Assembly: GCF_963678635.1 (NCBI RefSeq)
Contig: NC_087063.1
Span: 44,556,101-44,620,100 of the forward strand
Length of the DNA: 64,000 bases
Reading direction: 5' to 3'
Source: Symsagittifera roscoffensis
Lineage: Eukaryota > Xenacoelomorpha > Acoela > Convolutidae
Positions 12,301-24,300 of this stretch are shown piece after piece (within the stretch, counting starts at the first letter, position 1; every line of letters begins with the position of its first letter). Under the pieces are notes generated by a model. The model did not search any database and had not been told where the DNA came from. It saw nothing but the letters and a program-made list of their open reading frames with translations. The position numbers were made by a program, and so were the translations under genes.

Positions 12301-15300
12301 GGAAAAAAGCGGGTTAGCAGCGATAACTTCTAAATAATCCATCTGTATGTAATACGCCTAAGTTGTTCTTGTCTCGCGTGGAATTTTTCTCAAGTTTGTT
12401 CGCGATAAACTGAATTACTGCAAGATTTTTGTCATTGGATAGTTTGACAAATACAACATCGACTAAAATGCACGTTGGAATCTTCCGAGAGTACTTTTTG
12501 TTCTCGGCACGTCGTCAGTTGTACGAAAATAGACGTTCCAAATATCTTTATCGAACCTGGCCTTCCTTCTTCAAGCATGTCGCTTCTTCTTTTCGCCAAA
12601 AGTATCCTCGAATTAGTTTTTGATGGCGTATAGGGTCTGATCACTCTGGGTGACAATTTTGTAACACGGCTCTACATGCAAAATGTCTGCACAGCCACGA
12701 GGCGTATTGACTGAAAATCTCAGTGCTCCCGATATTGAACGGCAATACCGAATTCAAGGATCTCTCTGTAGTGTAGTTGGCCTGAGAAAAATGTTAGAAA
12801 CTTCCCTATCTTCCCCTTTCAGGGAAGTTGACACCTACGGAATCAATGGATGGTATTTCATAGTCCATCAATACAAATACTGGGGTTTCCACGTCTGATA
12901 TTAGATTTCACTAGATTGCCTTGTATTTGTCAACTTTTTAATTTTACTTTTGATTGTAGAGGTTTCTATTAGAGATTTCTATAAGAAGTTGATATTCAAA
13001 TTTCCCATCGAATTAAAAATTTACCTTTGATCCAGTTTTCTCAAATCATCAATTTTTCTAGAAGTTAAAAGAATTTTAAGGGCATCTATTTTTTCTTTGA
13101 AAACGAGATTTTCTAAAAAAAAAGTCAGTATTTTTTTCTGGTTGGATGTTTAATTGCGTTCATTGACTCTTTTCCAACTGTCTGCTGGCTATCTTCGTTG
13201 TTATTTTTCAATCAATTGACCCTCAAGAGCCCCCGCTTTGGTTCTATTTTATAACACACACAACTTTTCTGAAGGCGCGTTTGGCTCCAATCTTTCTATC
13301 TATACTATCTACCTTTACTATCTACCTATATCTATCTCCCATGTTTAAGCATAATAATGCTTAAGAAAATTTTTCAATTACTTTTCCGCAAGGTCATTAT
13401 TTTTTCAGTAATTTTTTTCGAATCCAAATTAAGTCTGTCTGTCTGTATACCTGTTTTTTCAAATCATTTGGTTATGTCTGTCTACCCGTCTCCTAATTTT
13501 TAATTTTCAGTTTGGTTTCGACGATTAAGTTCAAAGTAGAACTACTGTCAAACGGTTGTCTCCAATCTTTCTTTATCTGGATTTTCTATTTTTTTTCTGT
13601 CTTTTTTCGAGCCTTCTTTTTCGATCTTTTCTATATTTTTTCTATATATTTTTTGTCTTTTTTTGTGTATTTTTTGAGCTTGCTTTTTCGATTTTTTTTA
13701 TATAATTTTTTTCTATCTTCTGTCTTTTTTTCTATTCTTCTTTTTTGATCTTTGTTTTCTATCTTTTTTTCTAATTTTTTTCTCTATTTTTTTTGTCTTT
13801 TTCGATCCTTCTTTTTCTCTTTCTTTTTCTATCTTTCTTTTTAATCTTTACTTTCACTTTTTTATATCGCCTGTCTCCAATTATGACTGCTCAAAACTTG
13901 TAGTTTCCGAGATGTGACGTTTTTTGTAATTTTTTCAAAAAGTTTTTAAAAAGTTTGAATAAAATTTTGTATTCAAAATTTGAAATTCTGTACCCTGTAG
14001 TTGTATGATATCAGGGTACTCTCACGGGTTGCGAATCTTGATTCTAGGTATGACGTTTTTTTTTTAAAAATTATTTTTCAAAAAGTTTTCAGAAAACGTA
14101 ACCTAAGTTTTTTCCTCAAAATATGAAATTCCCAACCCTCTAGTTGGGGGTTATCAGAGCACTCTCAGGGGGTTGCGAAACTTGCCTCCAGTTAAGTCTG
14201 CTCAAATTCTTGTAGGTTTCGAGATATGACGTTTTTTATGATTTTTTTTTTCAAAAAAAATTCAGAAAATTTGAATTAATTTTTGTTTTCAAACTTTGAA
14301 ATTCATTACTCTGTAATTGCTTGATGTCAGGGTACTCTCAGGGGTTGCGAATCTTGCTTCCAAAAGTGACTGCTCAAATCCTTGTAGTTTTCGAGATATG
14401 ACGTTTTTTGTGATTTTTTAAAAGTTTTGCAGAAAACTCAACTTTTGAATTTTTTTCAATTTGAAATTCCTAACCCTGTAGTTGGGTGCTGTCTGGGTAC
14501 TCATAAAGGCTGCAAACGCTGTTTCTAAATAAGACTGTTCAAATACTTGGCAGTTTTTGAGATATGAGGTTTTTATGATTTTTCAAAATTTTCACTAAAT
14601 TAAATATCCCAACCTGTAATTGGGTGCTGCCAGGGTACTCTCAGGAGTTGTAAATCTGGCCTCCAAAAATGGCTACTCAAATATTTGTACTTTTCGAGAT
14701 TTGACGTTTTCGAGATTTGACGGAAAATAGGAATTAAAAAAATTTAAATAATATGAAATTACCAACCATGTAATTGGGTGCTGTTAGAGTACACTAAAAG
14801 CCTGCAGATCTGGTTTCCAATATATGCGGTTTTTCATGAGTTGTGAAAAATTCGAAGCACCGGAGGTGCGTTACACGCTAGGATGAATTATTTCTGAAGG
14901 TTATAATAGTTTGCCTGTGATGCAAATGTTTCGGCAAAATGCCTTTTGGGTGCTTCGGAAATATTTGTTTTACTACTAGACCATCCAAAAAGCAGTAAAG
15001 TGAGATCTCTGTGTTCCCATTTTGGAAAATTCTACGAAGTTAATTTTTTTCATCTCGTGTTTTTAGGTTCTTCTCTGAAAGAAGCGGCGAACATAAACAC
15101 AAGTATGATGCAGCTTGGATTATGTTTGAAACAGCTGCGTGAGAAAAGAGGTGCAAACCCAGGGACCCTGGGAGACAAAGAGAACAACAAGAAGTTCGTG
15201 AATTTCCGAAACTCCAAATTGACATACCTCTTCCAGAATGTTCTACAGGGATCGGGACGGGCAGTGATGATTGTAAATATCGCACCCTGTCTGAAAGTCT

Positions 15301-18300
15301 ACGAGGAGACTCTGAACACTTTGAAGTTTGCGGCGGTAGCGCAAAAAGTGTCGACAAATGCAGTGATGGCAACAGAGGCTCCTAAAGTGGCTGGAAAGAA
15401 GAAAATTTCAATTTCTAGTAGGGTTCAGCTAGTTTTTGTTTTGGTGACATTGTAACCGGCATTGTGTGTTGATTTTTTGTTACTGCTGTTAAAGGTTTTG
15501 TGATTCAGGAGAGATTCAGCATCAAATTTGTTTAAAAAAAGTCTCCGATTGAATCAAATTTATGCTTGAATAGATCTCTCATTACTATCGATGTACTAAA
15601 ATTAGTTCAGTTCTAAGTTTTTATTTTGACGTCGGAATTTCAAAACTGACTTTAATTTTTGTTTGAAAAAGTCAACAATAATCTGAAAATTTAGTAATTT
15701 TGTAATTGACAAAAAGCATAGGCTGAAAGATATTGCTATGTTTTGGGCTTTTGTAAATCGCTCCAGATTTTGTGAATCGAAATATTTTTTTGGTGTGTTT
15801 AGAAAAGTGCGGTCTAAAGAGATCATCTGTAATGAGAATCAACAAAGATGGCGTGATTGAAAAGGTGTTCAAGGACTCTAGTCGAACCAACACAGACAAA
15901 ACTCCTCGCAAACCGACTTCAAATGCTGCTAGAAAAACGCCAGGTAAGGAAGTTTCCTTGCTTCCTCTTAGCTTCCTGAACGGACTTCGGTGATAGGTGA
16001 CAATAGAGCACCAAAAAAGAACCAGTGTCTTCCCGGGTAGTAACAAGCGTTTTGATATTTATTAATAGACTGGTCTTTTCAAGGTCAACCGTTAAGTTGT
16101 CGCATTGGCGTCACATTGTTGCAAATGGGACTACTACTGAAATAAAAACTTAAATTAAAGGCTCTTTTATCTCGCATTTTGGGAGTGCGCTCTTAGTTAT
16201 CGTAAAATTAAAAAAAAAGTTTATTGCCGTGGTATAATAGTGCTTAAGGAGGGAGTCGCTAATTCAGCGATTCGACCCCCTGCCCACGCAAAGTGTCCTC
16301 CCTCTGGTACTATTTTAGACATCCTTATTGGTCGACCACCCTAAAATTTTTCTAAAGGCTTGTTTAGCGCCGATGGATACTGTTTTTAAGAGGAAGGCGT
16401 GCGCCGAAAAAACGCAATTTTTTGTTCAGTCCTAGAAAGTGTCCAAACACGTCGTTTTCGCTTGCTTTCCGGGTTAGTCGATGAACGTAGTTCAGTCTCT
16501 TATATAGGTCGCGATGATTTTTTTGTCAGGAAAAGTCTGAATCACTTGGTCTCTTGGTTCATAATGAATTCAAATTTCTAAGCGCCTCCGGCATACTTAG
16601 TCTCGAGGTAACGAATACACCTGGGACGGCAAAGGTCGAGGGTTTGAATCTGACCAGGACCTGTTTTTTTCAAACGGAAATTATTTCGTTTCAAAAATTG
16701 TCGGCTCATTTTTTGACTACTAATGTTTTGTCGGCTCATTTTTTGTCTGCTTATGTTTTGTCGGATTAGTTGCCGCATCCTTTTTGCTGTATGCAGTTTT
16801 TTATTGTAATTATTTTTTTTTCATTTACTGCAACTTGTAATTCAACTAGACTTTGCTTCGTATATTTTCCTTTTTTTAAAATTTTTTTTTGATTGAAAAA
16901 ATTTTCGGCCTAAATGATTTCGGCTTATATTTTGTCGGTTTGCTAACCTAATTTTGGGTAGTTTGAGGGAACCATAATATGTATGTTTTCCTCTGGATAG
17001 CACAAAACGTTAGAAATCTCAGAAAGGAGTTTGTAGTTCAAAGTTTTTGTGACAACAATGTTTTTTTTTCGCTCAAACATTTGTTAAACGCCGTCGAATG
17101 TGTTTCTGGGCGTGTTTTTTTTTGCAAATAGGCAACATTTTGTTGTTTTTAGTTGTGGTTTCTTCGAAAAGTTTTCTAACTTCTTTAGACATAGAGACTC
17201 TTTTTTTCCTTTCCTGTCTCCAAGCTTGCAATGCTGTTTTTTTTTTGGTATAGCAAGTGATGCAAAGTGGTATCGCAAGTGAAGCCTCTATGTGAAATTG
17301 GTTCAGGCTCAAATTTTTCTTTCGCGGTTCGACTTTTGATTTTTTTTTCAAGTTCAGTTAATTTCTTTTGTTGAAAGGAAGGCAAACTCCACTATCGAAC
17401 AGCAAAAGTGTAAAACTCCTGAAAAACGTGATCGACTTCTATTTTCGAAATGGAAGATAATTTTCAGATTTCCCGGCGAAAGTTTTCGCGATTTTCTCAA
17501 ATTGGTTAAGTTTATCGAAAAAGTTCCAATCATCACTTGTTCTAGAACTTCAAAAAGCAATCCGTCGCAGAAAGTTTCGTCGAGATAGGGTCTCAATGGT
17601 GATTCGAGAGAGCTCGGAAATTCAACTTGGGTGACCTAAAAAGGATGACAAATTTTTCGAACATTTTTGAAAATCCCCCTCCTTGAGAAAAATCTAGATA
17701 CGCTCCTGAAAGGAACGATCTTTAGGTTGACGAGGGATGGATTTTAAAAATCTTCCTCTGTCATCGTCTCTTATTTCATGAGCATTGATGCAAAAGAACG
17801 AAAGTTTTCTGTGAGTTGGGCAGTGGGAGGAAAGTTTGAATGCATTATTTTATGATTATTTACAGGTGCTACTGGGGGTGCCAAAAGACAGGAAGTTATA
17901 ACCGAAGAAGAGGAAGAAGATGAAACGGCGAGTGAGGACGAAGATGAGAATAATGGGAGCGAGGAGGATGATGAGTGGTATTTTGAACCACTGGTGTGGG
18001 ATAAAGACAAGGAAGTGACCGAGGAGATAACAGAGAGCGACGAGGAGAAGATCATTCCGTTTCCGGACTACAAGAGGGCGAGTTAACTATTAAGGGCTCT
18101 GGGAACCGATCGAATCATGATTATGCCAAAATCTATTACCGTTTTAAAACATTTGTGTTAGTTAGGTAATATGCTGCCATTGCATCGCGAAAAATTGCGT
18201 AAATTTCATGAGCCAATTTTTTTTGGGATTTTGGTCTGTGTTACGAATTAGTTCCATTTAGTTGCCAGGTGAGTAATTACCGGGGTTGCAAGCGTTAGTG

Positions 18301-21300
18301 TATTGGTATAAACCGTCTTTTTTCTAACCTAACTCGCACATAACTCGTGTTCACTTATTTGGTAGTTTTTTTGATATAATCACGATCTGTAGCATTAAAA
18401 ATTTCGATGCATCAGTTCTCTGCTTTATTTGTGGCTAGAGTTTGTAAATAATTAAGCGTCCGTAGTTAGCGTGGCTAAGTAGTTAGTCCAAATCTCTATG
18501 CCGCAGAACGAATCCGAGACGTAGCCGAATTTTTAATTATTCGAGACTTATTTCTATTTTTTCTTATCGCACTTTACAGCTGCTTTTTGTCGTTTTATCG
18601 CTTATGTTTGAGAAGCGCAGCTTCGCCCCTGTGTAAATAACTTGCTGCAAAAATCAGTCATCTTTTAATAAATCTCTAATCGTCTGAAAGGTATCTGCTG
18701 AATGATTTGTCTGAAAAATAGAAATATCCAGACCAGTGTTTCTCGACAGCTATTTGTTTTTATTTTTGTTATAGAAATATTCCTTGGTCCGAACAACAAT
18801 CAGTATTCTATTTTGATTGATCTGTTTATTAGGTGGCAGTGGATTATCTGAGATTAAAAGAGAAATACAATCAGAAAAAGCAGCGAATAGAAGAACTGGA
18901 GCAGGAGCAGTGGGTTCTGCGCAACGACCACAACAAACAGATTCAGCGTACTTATCGGAAGCATGACGAGTTACTAGACGACGTGCTTTCACGACTTGAG
19001 AGTAAAGACGAGAAAATCAAAAGCCTGACTGCAGATTTGGAAAAAGGAAAGGAGGATTATGAACAGTGCAAAGCTGAGTTGGAGTTGCTAAAAGCGGAGA
19101 GAAACACTCAAAAGGAAGTCCCGATCCCGCGAAACGAGGTGAACATTCAATTTTTGAAGCATTATTGGCCTAGATTTTTGTCGATGCTTCAAGATCGATA
19201 AGAAATTATTACGCTTGAAAATTGCAAGCCTTATCGAATCAAATCTACATTATCATAAAATCACTGATTTTTTTTACACTGCGAAGCAAAGCGTATTAGT
19301 ACGAACGTTCTTTTCTTCCAAACTAAGTCGCAAATATTGGTGCCAATTTTGTGCCACATTTACAGCTTATTGATAGTATGTGCTTTGACATTCGAATACT
19401 AATAAGTTAACAGAGTTGCTACAGTTTTGATTCATCAAATGAACCGAAAAAAGTTATTTGTTTTAACAACAACAATAATAAAAACTCACAAGGAAGTCCC
19501 GATCCCGCGAAACGAGGTGAACATTCAATTTTTGAAGCATTTTTGGCCTAGATTTTCGTCGATGCTTCAAGATCGATACGAAATTATTACGCTTGAAAAT
19601 TGCAATCCGTATCGAATCGAATCTACATTTCTTAATGTTCGCAACTTGCCTAATGCAATCACTGAATTTTTTTACACTGCGAATCAAAACGTATTAGTAC
19701 GAACGTTCTTTTTTTCCAAACTAAGTCGCAAATATTGGTGACAATTTTGGGCCACCTTTACAGCTTATTGATAGCATGTGCTTTGACATTCGAATACTAA
19801 TAAGTTAACACAGTTGCTAGTTTTAATTCATCAAATGAACCGAAAAAAGTTAATTCAATGTATCTCGCAATTTTTTGAAATGCATAATTTATACATACTG
19901 TGGCTCTATGCTTTGCAATTTATTAAATGCAAAATTGTGTCTTTTTGTTATTGATGCTACTTTTGCTGCTTCGAATTTGCAATTTATTAGCATATTTAGC
20001 TCCGTTATTGATGGCTACTTTTTGGGTATGTTAAGCATCCGTGTCTGAGTGGTTAGTGCGTGGACTCAAATTTGTTAGGTCGCAGAATCGAATCCGACAT
20101 GTACCCGAGTTTTTGCTTATTTGAGGCTTTTTTTTTCAGTTCAATTGATAGAGCTGCTTTTTGGTCGTGTTCTCGCAAGTGTTTCGGAAGCGCAGCTTCG
20201 CCTCTGTGTTCAAATTTTGATTTATAGGCACTACAAGTGCAGCGTCTGCATCTGCTCATTTGGCGTAGTAGTAACGAATTCCTCAAGATCGTATTCTGTT
20301 TTGTTGATTAGGACGGCAAATTACTAGACTGGACTGGTATAATTTCCGTTTTTTTCTTGCTTAGAAATTTTATTCTTTCTGATTGATTTCGGCTTTTATT
20401 TGGTCGGTGTAGTGGGCTTTTTTGCATCGGTTCTAAGATAAAAATGAATTTATTGTTTTCAATAAATCAGCTTGTTTCTAGTATTAAGTTAAAAAACCAA
20501 ACTTATTAATTACTCTATATGTTTTTTATGACAACATTTTCAGGTTGATTGGCGTCTAACCACGTTTTGTCGGTTTAGTGAACGCTTGGGCAATGCTACA
20601 AGCTGGTTTACACTTTCGAGCTTTTTGCCAGCGTACGAGCGTAGTGTATTAGTAAGACTACTCTTTTTTCCAACCTAAGTCGCAAATTTTTGGGCCACTT
20701 GTACGGCTTTTTGATATCATGTGCTTTCACATTCGAATAGTAATTACTTAACATAGATGACGCATTTTTCATTCAAATGAACCGAAAAACTTTATTTGTT
20801 CCAAACAACAATGCAATAATAAAAAGCTCGATTTCAGAATTGTTTTAACTCGAAATATCTCGCTATGTTTTTGAAATGCATAATTTCTACATTGTTTGGT
20901 TTTTTGCTTTCAATTCATTAGATGCAAAATTTGGTCTGTTTGTGTTTTGTGCCACTTTGGTTTTTTTTGGATGCGAGGACAGGGGACTATAAATCTCCTG
21001 GTCGTAGAATCGATTTCGCCGCAATAAAAGTTTTATTTTTACTTTTTTTCTTATTCAATTTATGGAGCTACTTTTTCCGATTTATTAAATTGTTTTCTTC
21101 TTTTGATATTGAATTTTTTGTATTTCCAAAAAAAATGATTTTTTTTTTCATGAACAATTTTCTTTGGCATTTTTTGTTTTTGGATTAATTGGCGTCTAAC
21201 CACGTATTTTTCGCTTAGTGGACCCTCCGAAAAGACTAAAAGTTTGCTTGATGCTAGTGTTTCTTGTCTGTTTTTTTTTTCTGACATCGAATTTTTAGTG

Positions 21301-24300
21301 TTTTTTTTTCATAAAAAAAAACGTTGAATTTGTCGTATTTCCGACAAAATAGTAGATTTTTTCATGAGAACAAGTTCCTTGGGCACTTTGTTTTCGGAAC
21401 AATTGGCGTCTAGCCACGTGTTTTGGCTTAGTGGACGCTCGGAAAATACTAAGCGAAAAAATTGCGCATCGGGTTGTCGTGAAAAAGTTTTTGAAATGAC
21501 TAAGGAAGTAACATAAAAAAAAATGTTTTTTTTTTTTGCGAAGTTGCAACTAAATGAGGAAGTGCGATATGTGACTTAGATGTGCGAAGTTAATTCGATG
21601 TGTGGTGATTTAGGAGTCTCTTTTATGGCATGACAAGGGAGACGAGAGTGATGTGAAGTGGAGTTTGAAGCGAGTACGGGAGGAGGAGTTGGAGAAGAGA
21701 CTTTTCGAGGCAGACGAGGTCTGCGCGAAACTGAGCGAGGAACTGGAAAAGGTTATTAGAGTAGACCCGAGAAACAATTTCTAGAAACGAGAAACTATTT
21801 CTTCTTAGAGTCTGCTTAGAGTTTCATCTTCAATTTATAATCGCTTTCTATAAGATTTTTCTTCTATATTTTGAAGTTTCATCATTGGAGTTCTTACATG
21901 TTTTTTTTTGGTAGAAATGACGCTTAGTTAAGATTGGGAAGCAGCATTATTTGAGTTTCATAATAGTGCTGTTTTTTAGGTGCGTACTGACAAGAGCGTG
22001 AGCGAAAAAGAAGTGAATAAATTGGTGCAAACACTCAGCGTACAGAGTCTAGATGAGATACTTAAAGTACATGAAGACCTGAAGAGAGAATCAGATGCGG
22101 TGAAAGAAGAGTTGAAGAAGTTAACAGCAGATAGATGTTATAATGAAGAACTTAAAAAGGAAATAGTATTGAAAGATGGACAAATTGAAAAGATGAGACT
22201 AGAAATTGAACTTAAAGATGGAGAAATTGAAAGCACGAAGAAAAAAATGGAATCGAAGGACGAACAAATTGAATATATGCAAAAAGAAATTGAGTTGAAA
22301 GACAGAATGATTGAAAAATATAAAACACAAATAGAAGAGCTCCAAAAAAGCCTAGATGGAAAAACGAAGCAATACGAGTACATGATGGACAAATGTGCGG
22401 ATCTGAACAAAGAGAACTCAAATCTGAAACAAAAAAGGCCTAGATCTTCCCTTCCGGTTTTACGAAAGAGTATGGGAGCGGTTTCCGAAGTATTGAGAGA
22501 GGTGGACTTGAATACAACAGTGGATTTAGGCAATGTTAGCAGGGAACTGAATGCGCTGTTGGAAATGCAGCCCATAAGCAAGAATCAAGTGACCGGAAAA
22601 GTTAGTGTGACGTACGAGTTCTAAATGATAAAGTTCTGATAAAGGGGTCGATGTTTGAAATGAGTTCTCTCTCTATGATTTGAAAACGTATAGGCCTTTA
22701 GTCATGGAAAAAATCTAAACCGGCCTTATGATTACGATTTTGTTTTAACGGTTTATCTGTGCAATGAACACAGTGAGAACACTAAGAGACGTTGTGTTGA
22801 TTTTTTCGTTTGTTTTTGTTCGCAAAGAAGTCACACCAAATTTGATCTTTTGACTTTTTGTTTGACTTTTGATTTCTCGACTTTTGAATTGTTGACCGCT
22901 GCAATGAGCAAGCGTTATTGAATAGGATTGTAGACCTTTTCAAGCTGACAACTGGTTTTTGCACAATTGGAATAATTTGCTCGGCTTGTTTCATTTACAA
23001 GAAAAATTTGTGACCACTTTTGTCTGCGTATTTTGAACTGCTTTTTTATTTTTTGAAAAATTGTTTATGATTTAAGCATTTTTCACGATTATTCAAAATC
23101 TTTTCAATATATTTTGGTGTTGATGCAATAAGTTTCATTCCGAGAAATTGAGCTGCATTTTTTGATGTTACTAAATTTTTTAACAACGATTTTAGAAGAA
23201 AAGTAACGGTTGGTGTCTTGTATTAATTTTTTTGAATTTATGATTTTTTTTCTAATAAAACTCATTTATGAATACAATTATTACGGCAGGAAATTATATA
23301 TTAAAGCTAATATTACGGCGTATATTTATTTTTAAAAAATTTGTTTCATTCGCCTGGCTTCAAGTGAGCTTTTTTTCTAATCAAAATTTTAAGAGAATGA
23401 TTAGTCGTACTTATCGTGATATTTTCAAGTTTTTTGCCAAAATGAAATGTTTCTTTTTATTCCAGTTGCACTCAAATTCGGGCAACTGGAACATCTAATT
23501 GTTCCAGTTGCACTCAAATTCTGGCAGTTGCACTCAAATTCTGGCAGTTGCACTCAAATTCTGGCATACTCAAATTCTGGCACTCAAAATCTTCGCACCG
23601 CCAGAATTTTTTCTAATCAAAAGTTTAAGAGAATGATTAATCGTACTTATCGTGTTAGTTTCAAGTTTTTTTGCCAAAATCAAATGTTTCGTTGTTCCAG
23701 TTGCACTCAAATTCGCGCAACTGGAACATCAAGTTGTTCCAGTTGCACTCAAATTCTGGTAGTTGCACTCAAATTCACTCAAATTCTGGCATACTCAATT
23801 TCTGGCATACTCAAATTCTGGCACATAAAATCTTCGCACCGCCAAATTCTGGCGGTGCGAAGATCCGACTTTCTCTGTTTTGTAAGTTCATTGGAATTCC
23901 ATTTGGTAAAAAGATGGCAAATTGAGCTCCCGAATTACGAAAGCGCAATTGGCGCAAAAAAAACGTGATTAAGTTCTAGTTTCGAACGTGGGTTTTTATT
24001 TGTAGATTTCACAAGTTGACAACTGGTTTTTGCACAATCAGAATAATTTTCTCGGCTTGTTTCATTTACAAGAAAAATTTGTGACCATTTTTGTCTGCGT
24101 ATTTTTAACTGCTTTTTTTTGAAAATTTACTTATGATTTAAGCATTTTTCACGATTAATCAAAATCTTTTCAATATTTTTTGGTGTTGATGCAATAAGTT
24201 GCATTCGGAGAAATTGAGCTGCATTTTTTTTGATGTTACCAAATTTTTTAACAACGATTTTAGCAGAAAAGTAATGGTTGGTGTCTTGTACTAATTTTTT

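Larger units (their letters stand above)
11948..15066. other. 3.1-kb kinesin intron filled with repeats
   Basis: The intron lies between the switch-II exon and the motor's last exon. From 11948 to about 12950 it holds sequence with two small open frames (12429-12623 and 12683-12898) that I cannot match to any family. They could be a decayed transposon. An R1 repeat follows (about 12955-13200), then a complete Helentron-like element (about 13295-14881). Confidence 0.6.
9883..15417 (+). other. Kinesin motor domain exons of the KIF20-like gene
   Basis: Five exons (9883-10192, 10490-10683, 10935-11254, 11643-11947, 15067-15417) carry the catalytic head. Visible in order are the RIRPL strand, 'FTYGVTNSGKT' (nucleotide-binding P-loop), GILPRALDVLF, and the kinesin-6 insert of about 120 residues, Ser/Asp/Glu-rich with possible phosphorylation sites. 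Then come 'WVSFLEIYNEQITDLL', 'LRLHESVNGNVYVGEL', SSRSH (switch I), 'FCDLAGAE' (switch II), 'LKEAANINTSMMQLG', 'NFRNSKLTYLFQN', and 'MIVNIAPC..YEETLNTLKFAAVAQKV'. All residues needed for ATP hydrolysis appear present. The one deviation is Ala for the usual Ser in DLAGSE. Confidence 0.93.

Noticed and set aside
12429-12898. Two small open frames in the kinesin intron, considered as transposase remnants
   Set aside because: Both strands were read and no DDE, reverse-transcriptase or zinc-finger motif is visible, so they stay unnamed.
18082-18087. TAA at 18084-18086 taken as the end of a short kinesin
   Set aside because: The following exons continue an open, family-like coiled coil with matching phases to a basic tail. 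A short isoform is still possible.
22138-22581. 147-codon open frame on the - strand
   Set aside because: It is the antisense of the kinesin coiled-coil exon. The repeated Ser/Phe/Ile pattern is the complement of Lys/Glu-rich codons.
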